From NCBI RefSeq assembly GCF_027922005.1, contig NZ_BSEV01000027.1, forward strand, positions 46,913 to 110,912: DNA of 64,000 bases, read 5' to 3'. The notes beneath the pieces were generated by a model. It did not search any database and had not been told where the DNA came from. It saw only the letters and a program-made list of their open reading frames with translations. This DNA comes from Streptosporangium carneum (GTDB lineage: Bacteria > Actinomycetota > Actinomycetes > Streptosporangiales > Streptosporangiaceae). A program made the translations under genes and the position numbers. Positions 11,336-19,531 of the stretch are shown here, piece after piece; positions within the stretch are counted from its first letter, which is position 1, and every line of letters starts with the position of its first letter.

Positions 11336-12205
11336 TCAGCGGGGGAGAGCCTCAAGGAGGCCGAATCGCCGGGCGAACGCCGACAGCTCCTCGCGTTGCC
11401 GGTCAGGCTCAGCGGCGGCGGCGTTCACGACGACGCGGGTCACCCCCTGCGCGGCGAGTTCCTCCACCCGTCCGGCGGACATGTCGATCGACCCGAAGCG
11501 GGTGTACTCCAGAGCCTGCGGGTCCCGGCCGGCCTCGGCGGCGCTGGAGCGCACGAGCTCCCACTGAACGGCCCGCTCGTCCGGCCGGAGCGCGCCGCCG
11601 GGGAAGTAGCCGTCGCCGCGCCGCCCGGCCCTGCGCGCGGCCGCCCGGCTCGACCCCCCGATGTGGATCGGCAGCCGCGTGACCCCGTGGGGCTTGGGGA
11701 AGCTGCACAGATCGTCGAAGGAGAAGAACTCCCCGGCGAAGCTGACGCCGTCCTCGCCGCCGGCCCACAGCAGCCGCATCACGTCGATCGCCTCGTCGGC
11801 GCGGCGGCCGCGGGTGGCGAAGTCGACCCCCACCGCCACGGCCTCGCCCGGCAGCGAGCCGAGCCCCGCGGTCAACAGCCGCATCCTGCCCCTGGACAGC
11901 ACGTCGACGGTGGCCAGGCGCTTGGCGAGGATCACCGGATGGTGGTACGGCAGCAGCAGCACACCGGTGCCGAGCAGGATCCGCTCCGTGGCCGCGGCGA
12001 CGAAACTCAGGCAGTCGAGCGGATCGACGTACGGCAGCGACGGCGGCATCTCGTAAGGCCCCACCCTGGCCCCCGGATACAGCACGATGTGCTCGGGCAG
12101 GTACAGCGACTCGAAGCCGCACTCCTCCGCAAGCCGCGCAAAGGCCACGATCCTGTCAGGGTCGACCCCGTAATAGGGCGTGCTGTAGCTGATTCCGAAC
12201 TTCAT
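11336..12205 (-). CDS. LLM-class F420-dependent oxidoreductase
   Basis: A 289-residue TIM-barrel oxidoreductase of the bacterial luciferase superfamily, subgroup that uses coenzyme F420. Landmarks are MKFGISYSTPYYG, ECGFESLYLPEHIV, the substrate-side ILLGTGVLLLPYHHPVILAK, and VLSRGRMRLLTAGLGSLPGE, which lines the deazaflavin pocket. I start at ATG 12205 because GAGGGA sits 7 bases before it; an ATG two codons upstream overlaps the Shine-Dalgarno. The substrate is unknown. It is divergent from a MerR regulator with about 200 bp between them, so regulation by that protein is possible. Confidence 0.88.
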   Translation of the reverse strand: MKFGISYSTPYYGVDPDRIVAFARLAEECGFESLYLPEHIVLYPGARVGPYEMPPSLPYVDPLDCLSFVAAATERILLGTGVLLLPYHHPVILAKRLATVDVLSRGRMRLLTAGLGSLPGEAVAVGVDFATRGRRADEAIDVMRLLWAGGEDGVSFAGEFFSFDDLCSFPKPHGVTRLPIHIGGSSRAAARRAGRRGDGYFPGGALRPDERAVQWELVRSSAAEAGRDPQALEYTRFGSIDMSAGRVEELAAQGVTRVVVNAAAAEPDRQREELSAFARRFGLLEALPR

Positions 12206-12413
12206 CGCCATTCCCTCAACCCGCTGACGCCGTACGTCCACGGCGTGGGACGTCCGGACCGCAGAGCCTGTCCCAGCCCGCCGATCGGCTGCCGGCCCAC
12301 CCGGCGCCGCCATGCTAGAACCTTGTCATCGGCGTCAAGGCAACACGCGTTCGATCACACCGGCAGATGACCCCCGGCGCGGCCCACGGCCCTACGCGAA
12401 CGCGACGGCGGCC

Positions 12414-13253
12414 ATGCTGGAAGACGTGAAAGACGACCTGCTGCCCATCGGGCAGTTCGCGCGCCTGTGCCGGCTCAGCGTCAAACAGCTGCGCCACTAC
12501 GCCGACCTGGGACTGCTGCCCCCCGCGTGGGTCGACCCCGCCAGCGGTTACCGCTACTACCGGGCGGACCAGGCACGCCAGGCGCTGTCGATCGGGCTGC
12601 TGCGCTCCCTGGACGTGCCGCTCAGCGCGATCGGCGAGGTCCTGTCGGGCACGACCGCCGTTCAGGCGCTGGAGCGGATCCGCGACGAGCTGGAGGCCGA
12701 GCTCGCGCGGCGCCGCCGCACCCTGGCCACACTGGAGCGGCTGCTGTCGCAGGGGCTGCCCTCGGCGCGGGTGCGCCTGGCCCGCGAGCGGCCCCAGCGG
12801 GTCGTGACGACACGCGAGACGGCCGCCTCCCCGCAGGACATCGGCCGGGCCACCACGGCGTGCGTGGCCCGGCTGCTGGAGCACGCGCACGCCCCCCGCG
12901 CGGGCGGCGGCCAAGATGAGGGGCCGCGGACGGCCGACGTCAGGCTGGTCGGGCTGTTCCCGGTCGAGATGGACGAGCCGATCCCCGTCACCGTCGCCCT
13001 CCGGACCGACGGCCCCGCACCACGGGGAACCAGGCAGGACGTGCTGCCCGGCGGCCTGTTCGCCCGCGCCACCCACATCGGCCCCTACGACCAGATCAAC
13101 CTCACCGCCCACGCGCTGCTGGCCTGGTGCGCCGAACGCGGCCACGCACCGCACGGCCCGATCCGGGAGGTCTACCTGTCCGATCCGGCCCGCACCCCGC
13201 CGGAGCGGCTGGCCACCCGGCTGATGGTCCGGCTGGGGGAGGCGGCGCCGTGA
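12414..13253 (+). CDS. MerR-family regulator with GyrI-like effector domain
   Basis: A 279-residue regulator. Residues 8-75 are a MerR winged helix (LLPIGQFARLCRLSVKQLRH, then ADLGLLPPAWVDPASGYRYY), followed by a coiled helix and, from about residue 125, a GyrI/AraC-effector-like domain with HIGPYDQI and the closing PPERLATRLMVRL. Such proteins (BmrR/TipA type) sense amphipathic drugs or metabolites and twist a suboptimal promoter. The start is uncertain: ATG 12414 has no good ribosome site and GTG 12426 is possible. Divergent from the F420-type oxidoreductase. Confidence 0.88.
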   Translation: MLEDVKDDLLPIGQFARLCRLSVKQLRHYADLGLLPPAWVDPASGYRYYRADQARQALSIGLLRSLDVPLSAIGEVLSGTTAVQALERIRDELEAELARRRRTLATLERLLSQGLPSARVRLARERPQRVVTTRETAASPQDIGRATTACVARLLEHAHAPRAGGGQDEGPRTADVRLVGLFPVEMDEPIPVTVALRTDGPAPRGTRQDVLPGGLFARATHIGPYDQINLTAHALLAWCAERGHAPHGPIREVYLSDPARTPPERLATRLMVRLGEAAP

Positions 13254-13313
13254 CCGCGCACCCCGCGGTGAGCGCTCCGTGCCCTTCGCCGCGCACCGGC
13301 CACAGGGCGGAAC

Positions 13314-14081
13314 TCACGGCAGGGTGAGCACGCGCGGCCCGTCCTCGGTGATCGCCACGGTGTGCTCGACGTGAACCGCGCGGCTGCCGTCGGCGCTCGA
13401 CAGGGCCCATCCGTCCGGCGCGGTCAGATAGGCGTCCCGGCCTCCGGCGAGGAACATCGGCTCGATCGCCAGCACCAGGCCGGGACGCAGTGCCAGTCCC
13501 CGCCCGGGACGTCCCTGGTTGGCGACGTGCGGGTCCTCGTGCATGGCGCGGCCGATGCCGTGCCCGCCGAAGTCCGCGGGGATGCCGTACCCCGCCCCCC
13601 GGCCCACCCGCGCCACCGCGTGACCGACGTCGCCCAGTCTCCCGCCCGGCACGCACGCGGCGACGGCCGCCTCGAGCGCGGCCTCACCCGTGGCGATCAG
13701 CTCCAGGTCCCGGGGGTCGGCCGGGCCGACGACGAAGCTGACCGCCGAGTCCCCGGCCCAGCCGTCCAGATAGGCGCCGCAGTCGACGCTCAGCAGGTCG
13801 CCCGGGCGCAGCCGGTAGCCGTCGGGGATGCCGTGCACGATCACGTCGTTCACCGAGGCGCAGATCACCGCGGGAAACGGCGTCGGCGCGAAGTGCGGCT
13901 TGTAGTGGAGGAACGCCGACTTCGCGCCGGCCTCGGAGATCACCGACGCCGCGACCTCGTCCAGCTCGAGCAGGCTGACCCCCACGGCCGCGTGCGCGCG
14001 CACCGCCTCCAGCGCCCGCGCCACAACCCGCCCCGCCTCGCGCATCGCCTCCAGCTCCGCAGCCGTCTTGATCTCGACCAT
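13314..14081 (-). CDS. map: Type I methionine aminopeptidase
   Basis: A 255-residue enzyme that removes N-terminal methionine from new proteins. The five metal ligands are visible: Asp in LLSVDCGAYLDG, Asp in GWAGDSAVSF, His in FGGHGIGRAMHEDPH, Glu in LAIEPMFLAGG and Glu in HVEHTVAI. It lacks the N-terminal zinc-finger extension of some actinobacterial paralogues. It is not near ribosomal protein genes, so it is probably an extra copy. It is divergent from a tiny XRE regulator, and a perfect palindrome lies between them, suggesting a self-contained regulated pair. Confidence 0.95.
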   Translation of the reverse strand: MVEIKTAAELEAMREAGRVVARALEAVRAHAAVGVSLLELDEVAASVISEAGAKSAFLHYKPHFAPTPFPAVICASVNDVIVHGIPDGYRLRPGDLLSVDCGAYLDGWAGDSAVSFVVGPADPRDLELIATGEAALEAAVAACVPGGRLGDVGHAVARVGRGAGYGIPADFGGHGIGRAMHEDPHVANQGRPGRGLALRPGLVLAIEPMFLAGGRDAYLTAPDGWALSSADGSRAVHVEHTVAITEDGPRVLTLP

Positions 14082-14100
14082 GTGCCACCCTCCCGGGATC

Positions 14101-14120
14101 CAATACTTATACCGGTATTG
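14101..14120. promoter_or_regulatory. Operator-like palindrome between map and the XRE regulator gene
   Basis: CAATAC and GTATTG flank the perfect 10-bp palindrome ATACCGGTAT (14109-14118). It is AT-rich, lies in the 65-bp gap between divergent genes and would cover both promoters. The small XRE protein is the obvious candidate ligand. Confidence 0.6.
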
Positions 14121-14146
14121 TTATCACGTTTGCTAGGCTCCTGCGC

Positions 14147-14401
14147 ATGGTGCGTCCTCCACTGACCGAACTCGACCACGAACGCGGCCACCGCCTGGGC
14201 GCGCTCCTGCGCCAGGCACGCGGCGAGCGCAGCATGACCGAGGTGGCCGCCGCCGCGGGACTGTCCGCCGAGACCCTCCGCAAGATAGAGACCGGCAGGA
14301 TCCCCACCCCCGCCTTCTTCACCATCGCCGCCCTCGCCCACGCACTGGGCATCTCCCTGGACGTCCTGGCGGAGGTCTGCGCCGCCGAACGCGCCGCCTG
14401 A
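14147..14401 (+). CDS. Small XRE-family transcriptional regulator
   Basis: An 84-residue protein that is essentially one Cro/CI helix-turn-helix: RLGALLRQARGERSMTEVAA, then GLSAETLRKIETGRIPTPAF and FTIAALAHALGISLDVLAEV. No sensor domain is present. It is divergent from map, from which it is separated by 65 bp holding a palindrome, so autoregulation and control of map are likely. Its start ATG 14147 leaves little room for a leader, so the transcript may be nearly leaderless. Confidence 0.88.
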   Translation: MVRPPLTELDHERGHRLGALLRQARGERSMTEVAAAAGLSAETLRKIETGRIPTPAFFTIAALAHALGISLDVLAEVCAAERAA

Positions 14402-14671
14402 CCCCCACAGCCCCCACGAACGAGCGACGCCGCCGCCGCGGTCGTCCACCCGGAGGGCGGGACGGGCGACGACCGCCTGAAGACGCCGGGAGACTCAGCC
14501 CAGCCACCTGAGAAGCAGGCCGACCGGTTCCTGGGCCGCGATGCCGCCGGTCTCGGCCGCGGCGGAGGGGCCTTCGCGGTGTGCGGGACGGCGGCGACGG
14601 TCAGGTTCTGGACCACGCTCTACCAGGCCGTCGACGACTGACACCGAACCCACACCCGGCAGGCCCGCCCC

Positions 14672-15745
14672 TCACCCCCCGGCGGGCCTGCGCAGCAACG
14701 GATGAGCCCGCATCGCCACCTCCAGCTCACCCGGCAACTCATCCCGGTAACGCCCCAACGTCGCCAGATCACTGTGCCCCAGCACCCGCCGCACCGCGTC
14801 CATGTCCACCGCGTCGGCCAGCAGATGCGTCGCAGTGGTGTGACGCAGACCATGCGGAGTGACAGAACGCCGCCGATCAGGATCCACCCCCCGCTGCACC
14901 CGGTCGATCACCGCCTGCACATCCCCCCGCGCCAGACGCCTGCCCCGCCACGACAACAACAACGCCCTGTCCGGCGGCACCTCCGTCCCCCCGGCCCGCC
15001 CCTGCGACAGATACGCCTCCAGCACCCGCGCCACATCACCCGGCAACGGCACGTCACGCGTCTTGCCGCCCTTGCCGAAAATCCGCCAGTAACGCACCCC
15101 GTCATTGGTGTAGAAATCCTCTACATCGGCCCGCACCAACTCGGAAACCCTCGGCCCCACCGTCGACAACAACAACACGATCAGCGCATCCCGCAACTCC
15201 ATCCGCTGATCACGCCTACGCGCCCTCCCCGCCGCAGCCCCCTCCACCGCGGCCCCGCCCTCCGCCGCGACCTCACCACGGCCACCGCTCAGATCACGCG
15301 CCGCCCCGATCAACCCCTGAGCCTGCTCACGGGTCAGCGCCCGCCGCTGCGCACGCAGCCCCCCACGCTCCTTGGCCGTCACCGTCGCCAACGCCATCGG
15401 ATTGACCTGCACCCACCCCGTCAACGTCGCATGCTTGAACAACGCCGAGACCGACCGGCGAAACCGCGCCTGCGACGACGCCGACTGCACCCCGCCGTCA
15501 GGCTCCGAACGCCGCCCGTCAGGCTTGCGCGCGAACGCCAGCAAGATCGCGTCAACATCCTCCCCGGTCAGGTCGTCGAGAACCGTCTCCTCACCCGCCA
15601 GCCCCACGAACGTGGCCACATCCCGCGCGTAGACCTCCGCCGTCGCCGGGGACAACGCCCCCGTCAGAGTCTTCGCCCGCACCAACTCCACGTAACGATC
15701 GGCCGACTCCCGCACGCTGAGACGATTCAGATCCGCTGGCCGCAT
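14672..15745 (-). CDS. Tyrosine recombinase (XerC/XerD-like), first of three
   Basis: A 357-residue recombinase. Residues 10-130 form the SAM-like core-binding domain (LSPATAEVYARDVATFVGLA). The catalytic domain has all residues: Arg in STVGPRVSELVRADV, Lys in IFGKGGKTRDVPL, HxxR in TPHGLRHTTATHLL, His in VLGHSDLATLGRY and the Tyr nucleophile in that last motif. It can cut and exchange DNA strands. No phage or plasmid genes accompany it. It lies 3.7 kb left of a dif-like site at 19442, in DNA whose + strand is strongly C-rich. A chromosomal Xer-type role and a stranded element integrase are both possible. Confidence 0.92.
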   Translation of the reverse strand: MRPADLNRLSVRESADRYVELVRAKTLTGALSPATAEVYARDVATFVGLAGEETVLDDLTGEDVDAILLAFARKPDGRRSEPDGGVQSASSQARFRRSVSALFKHATLTGWVQVNPMALATVTAKERGGLRAQRRALTREQAQGLIGAARDLSGGRGEVAAEGGAAVEGAAAGRARRRDQRMELRDALIVLLLSTVGPRVSELVRADVEDFYTNDGVRYWRIFGKGGKTRDVPLPGDVARVLEAYLSQGRAGGTEVPPDRALLLSWRGRRLARGDVQAVIDRVQRGVDPDRRRSVTPHGLRHTTATHLLADAVDMDAVRRVLGHSDLATLGRYRDELPGELEVAMRAHPLLRRPAGG

Positions 15746-15848
15746 GATTGCTCAGGACACCCTTCCTCGAAGATCAACCCGACCGTACCGGCAGGCACCG
15801 ACACCCCGAAACCACACCCAACGACAGCCCGCCCGGCGACACCCCGCC

Positions 15849-16757
15849 TCACCCGCCTGCCCGCACCGCGCTCGGACTCACCCCCCGCACCCGCTTGAAC
15901 GCCGCACTGAACCCGAACGCGTCGGCATACCCCACATGCCGTGCCACCGCCGCCACCGTCGTCTCCGGCCGCGCCAGCAGATCCGCCGCCAACGCCATCC
16001 GCCACTCCGTCAGATACGCCAAAGGCGGCTGCCCCACCAACGCGGCGAACCTGCGCGCGAACGCCGCCCGCGACATCCCCACCTCCCCGGCCAGCGACAC
16101 CACCGTCCACCCCCGCGCCGGAGCGTCGTGGATCAACCGCAACGCCCGCCCGACCTGCGGATCGGCAAGCGCCGCATACCACCGCGGCGCATCCGCCTCC
16201 TCCCGGGCGAACCACGCCCGCAGCGCCACCACCAGCAGCACATCCAGCAACCGGTCGACCACCACCTGCCGTCCAGGCGCCAGACCTGCGATCTCCGCCC
16301 TGATCAACTCCAGCGTCGGCCCCAGCCGGGCGTCGTCACCCGGCACCACCAGCAACTCCGGCAACACCGTGAACAACCGCCTGCACAGATCCCCGCCCAC
16401 CTGATAACTGCCGGTGACCGCCACCGAATCACCGTCTGGCCGGCCATAGGTCCCCGGCCCCAGCTCGTCGACCTCGCCCACGCACTCCTCACCGTAGACG
16501 AACACCATCGGCGAGGTCCCCGGCGAATCAGCGATCACGAACGGCCGCTCACCATGCGTCAACGCCACATCACCCGGACGCAACAGACGCGCCCGCCCGC
16601 CGTCCGGCACCACCCACGCCTCACCACGCACCATCGTCACCAAAACCAGGGGAGGGGGCACCACAAACCGGATCGACCACGGGGGAGACGACAGCGCCTG
16701 ACAGAACATCCCGCCCCGGGCCCGCACACCGTGCAACAGATCACCGATCACGTCCAC
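15849..16757 (-). CDS. AraC-family regulator with cupin sensor domain
   Basis: A 302-residue regulator from GTG 16757. The N-terminal half is a cupin (GGMFCQALSSPPWSIRF, RLLRPGDVALTHGERPFV) that binds an unknown small molecule. The C-terminal 100 residues hold two helix-turn-helix motifs (VVSLAGEVGMSRAAFARRFA and VAAVARHVGYADAFGFSAAF, then KRVRGVSPSAVR). It is divergent from an NAD(P)-binding reductase gene, with 81 bp between. Reductase/AraC pairs of this kind are common in actinobacteria, so it probably controls that gene. Its coding strand is unusually G/T-rich, as is everything on this strand between 14.65 and 18.3 kb. Confidence 0.92.
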   Translation of the reverse strand: MDVIGDLLHGVRARGGMFCQALSSPPWSIRFVVPPPLVLVTMVRGEAWVVPDGGRARLLRPGDVALTHGERPFVIADSPGTSPMVFVYGEECVGEVDELGPGTYGRPDGDSVAVTGSYQVGGDLCRRLFTVLPELLVVPGDDARLGPTLELIRAEIAGLAPGRQVVVDRLLDVLLVVALRAWFAREEADAPRWYAALADPQVGRALRLIHDAPARGWTVVSLAGEVGMSRAAFARRFAALVGQPPLAYLTEWRMALAADLLARPETTVAAVARHVGYADAFGFSAAFKRVRGVSPSAVRAGG

Positions 16758-16838
16758 GCACCCAAGGTAGACGATCACACATGCCCGCAGGCGTAACACC
16801 TATAGAACAGTCTCAGTCACCTTGATTGGCTAACCCCC

Positions 16839-17642
16839 ATGACCACCGACAAGCACACCCTCGTCATCGGCGGCACCGGCAAGACCGGCCGCCGGATCGT
16901 CACCCGCCTGCGCGCCCTCGGCCACCACGTCCGCCCCGCCTCCCGGACGACCCCCACCCCCTTCGACTGGGAGAACCCCGCAACCTGGGACACCGCCCTC
17001 CACGGCGCCCACGCGATCTACCTCACCCCGCACCCGTACAACCTCAACCCCGCCCCACAGATCACCAACCTGCTCTCACGCACCACCGCCCGCGTCGTCC
17101 TGCTCTCAGCACGAGACGTCCCCGACGACTTCGGCGCCGAAAAAGCCGTCAAAGCCACCACCGACGACTGGACCATCCTGCGCCCGACCTGGTTCAACCA
17201 GAACTTCAGCGAGGACTACTTCAAGGACTCCATCACCGCCGGAAACCTCACCCTGCCCGCAGGCCACGGCCTGCAACCCTTCATCGACGCCGACGACATC
17301 GCCGACGTCGCCGTCACCGCCCTCACCACCGACGGCCACACCGGCCGAACCTACGACCTGTCCGGCCCCGAACTCCTCACCTTCGCCGACGCCGTCACCC
17401 ACATCTCCACCGCCACCGCACGACCCATCACCTACACCCCCGTCCCCGCGGCCGACTACCTCACCACCCTCACCGCAGCCGGCATAAACCACGACTACGC
17501 CACCCTGATCACCGGCCTGCTCCACCGCATCGCCGAAGGCGGCGACGCCTACCTCAGTGACGGCGTCCAACACGTCCTCGGCCGCCCCGCACGCACCTTC
17601 GCCGACTACGTCGCCACCACCTGGCCGCAGAAAACCCCATAA
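16839..17642 (+). CDS. NmrA-like NAD(P)-binding reductase
   Basis: A 267-residue Rossmann protein. The nucleotide-binding loop is LVIGGTGKTGRRIVTRL at residues 8-24, followed by arginines after strand 2 as in NADP users. VVLLSARDVPDDFGAEKAVK replaces the usual SDR YxxxK with an atypical-SDR arrangement, and ILRPTWFNQNF is the usual NmrA-type substrate-loop motif. Such proteins act as quinone or small-carbonyl reductases or as redox sensors; which one is unclear. Divergent from the AraC regulator, presumably its controller. The gene is extremely C/A-rich in third positions. Confidence 0.88.
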   Translation: MTTDKHTLVIGGTGKTGRRIVTRLRALGHHVRPASRTTPTPFDWENPATWDTALHGAHAIYLTPHPYNLNPAPQITNLLSRTTARVVLLSARDVPDDFGAEKAVKATTDDWTILRPTWFNQNFSEDYFKDSITAGNLTLPAGHGLQPFIDADDIADVAVTALTTDGHTGRTYDLSGPELLTFADAVTHISTATARPITYTPVPAADYLTTLTAAGINHDYATLITGLLHRIAEGGDAYLSDGVQHVLGRPARTFADYVATTWPQKTP

Positions 17643-17759
17643 CCCCGCGAACCCCAACCGCCAGCACGGCCGATCCGCCGGACCCACCTCACGAACGCAA
17701 AACCGCGGGCCGACCCCCCACGGCCCCCAGCCCCACCAGCGCCGAAACCCCAGAAACCC

Positions 17760-18230
17760 TCACATATAAGGACGAGTGACCGTCACCAACTCCGGAACAG
17801 CATCAGCCGTCCTGACGAAAACCGCCGACGGGGGAGTGCGCTCCCGCACATCCTCAGTCCGAATGGCCATCACCGCAGGAGGACTGCCCAGATCGCCATA
17901 CCGAGCACCGACCGCCTCCGTGATCACCCTGCCCACATCACCCACCACGTCCTTGACCGAACCGTGCGCCCCGCACACGGACAGATAACCGATCAACGCC
18001 GCGAACCGCAGCTCCTCACCCGCCCCCGAACGCCCCTCGGAACCCACCAGCGGGGGAGTGCGCGGCGAATCCAACCAGAACACCCCGCCATACAGAAACC
18101 CCGCATACGACACCTCGCCCCGCCCCGGCGCCCGCACCGCGTCGGCCAGCACCCGCCCGAACCCGGCCAGGTCGGCATCCGGCGGCAGATCAGTGGTCAC
18201 CAGCAACGGCACTATGAGCGAATCCAGCAT
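17760..18230 (-). CDS. Hypothetical protein, unrecognised
   Basis: A 156-residue protein from ATG 18230, chosen because GGAGGGG stands 9 bases upstream; the longer open frame above it is low-complexity. It begins MLDSLIVPLLVTTDLPPDAD and has alternating hydrophobic and polar segments with no signal peptide or membrane helix and no motif I recognise. It may be a small soluble alpha/beta protein. It ends 117 bases from the reductase gene (convergent). Codon choice is G/T-rich like its neighbours on this strand. Confidence 0.65.
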   Translation of the reverse strand: MLDSLIVPLLVTTDLPPDADLAGFGRVLADAVRAPGRGEVSYAGFLYGGVFWLDSPRTPPLVGSEGRSGAGEELRFAALIGYLSVCGAHGSVKDVVGDVGRVITEAVGARYGDLGSPPAVMAIRTEDVRERTPPSAVFVRTADAVPELVTVTRPYM

Positions 18231-19441
18231 CGGCAAGCACCCCTCCATGAGTCGGCTCATCGTAGGGCCCGCCACCGACAATCCCAGGAGTTCACCACCA
18301 CCCGGCGCGTCGAACACACCACAGAACCGGGGGAGAGGAGAACAACACCACCCCAAAACCCCGGACACCCGCACCCCAGGAAACGCCCCCCTCCGCCGTG
18401 CCGTACCCCCGAAAGCGAAACCCCCGACCCCGCAGACGCACCCCGAGCACCCCACCCCGAACCAGCCCGCAACCAGCGCCCCTGGACGACGACCAGCCGC
18501 AACACACCACCAGCGGCACGGGGAACGAACATCCGGCGCCCATCGCCACACCGGACCGTTCACCGGCGCCGGCGACCTTCACGCCTCACGACGCCAATCG
18601 GCGACAGCATCGGAAGACCCTTCCGAAAACACCAGGACGCGGCTTTTCGGAAATTCGTCCTCGAGACCACATGAATGAGGACGCCGTCGCGCCCAGCGGG
18701 AAACCCCGCCAGAGGAAACCCCGCCGGTCAGGTCCTCGCCGTGAACCTCTCGACTGTTTTCCGTCGCGCGATTTCCCGTCGGCGCCGAGCCTCCAGAACG
18801 CGTCACAGCCGAGAGGACAGACAGATAAAGCACCCTTTCAGCTCACTTGCAGTGTTAAATCCTATACCGGACAGAATGAGGTTTCTGTCCGGTATAGGAT
18901 TTAAAGGGATAAATCGACAGCCGTCGTCCCGCGAATCACATGGATCCTCGTAGGGCCCCCAACGACATCCGGCGGCACAGGAGGCGAGCGGCCGGGCACA
19001 CCGGCCCGCCTGGACCCCACAGGACGACTCCGCCGCGATCACGACCCGCCCCGGACGGAGCCGGTCCCGGGTGCACCGGTCGCGCCAGCCATGATCGCTT
19101 GAGTCGGTCACGTCAGCCGGTCACGTCCTCGCCGTCCGTCCGTGTCCGGGCCGAGGACGCGGACAGCCGGACCGACGCCTACGGGAGTTCTCTGCTGGCC
19201 GGCGGCGCGGCGGTTCCCGGACGGGCGCCTGTCGTGTGGCCGCGTGGCGGGTGTCTGCAGCGTGGCGGTTCGTCTTGGGGCACCTGTGTGCTGCGGCGGT
19301 CCGGCTTCTGGGGCGTTCGGGTTTTTCCGTGATCGGCGGGGTGCGGTGCGGGTGGTGTCGCGGACTGGTCGCGGGTGCGGTGCGGGTTTTGGGTGTGGCG
19401 GGTTCGCCGGAGCCGGGCGTCTGGCCCCTTCTTCCCGGTGT
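18231..19441. other. 1.2-kb gene-free zone where strand composition switches
   Basis: I find no convincing protein frame here. On the + strand the left part is C/A-rich and the part after about 19.1 kb is G/T-rich. It holds the last rightward GGGGGAG (18329) and a 22-bp-arm palindrome (18855-18904), and ends at a dif-like site (19442). A gene-free stretch of this size is unusual in this window and fits a replication-terminus region. Confidence 0.6.
18855..18904. repeat. Perfect 22-bp inverted repeat with 6-bp centre
   Basis: The left arm (18855-18876) starts TTAAATCCTATACCGG and ends ACAGAA; the right arm (18883-18904) is its exact reverse complement; the centre is TGAGGT. It is far more AT-rich than its surroundings. 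It could be a bidirectional terminator hairpin, a binding or recombination site, or the remnant of a small inverted-repeat element. No gene ends close by (nearest is 625 bp away), which argues against a simple terminator. Confidence 0.85.
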
Positions 19442-19469
19442 TTGATGCATAATTTTACTTATGCATCAT
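19442..19469. other. dif-like Xer recombination site
   Basis: TTGATGCATAA, a 6-bp centre TTTTAC, and TTATGCATCAT make a 28-bp site with the same layout as dif (11-6-11). The inner bases CATAA/TTATG are identical to those flanking the centre of the E. coli site. Ten bases of each arm are perfectly inverted. It is an AT-rich island 62 bp upstream of a tyrosine recombinase gene, at the point where polar repeats and strand composition reverse. A transcription-factor operator for the recombinase promoter is the main alternative. Confidence 0.6.
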
Positions 19470-19531
19470 TTGGGGTCCGCTCCTCCGTCGCGTGGGTTCA
19501 CGGGTTTTTCCTCCGGGTACGGGAGATCGTG

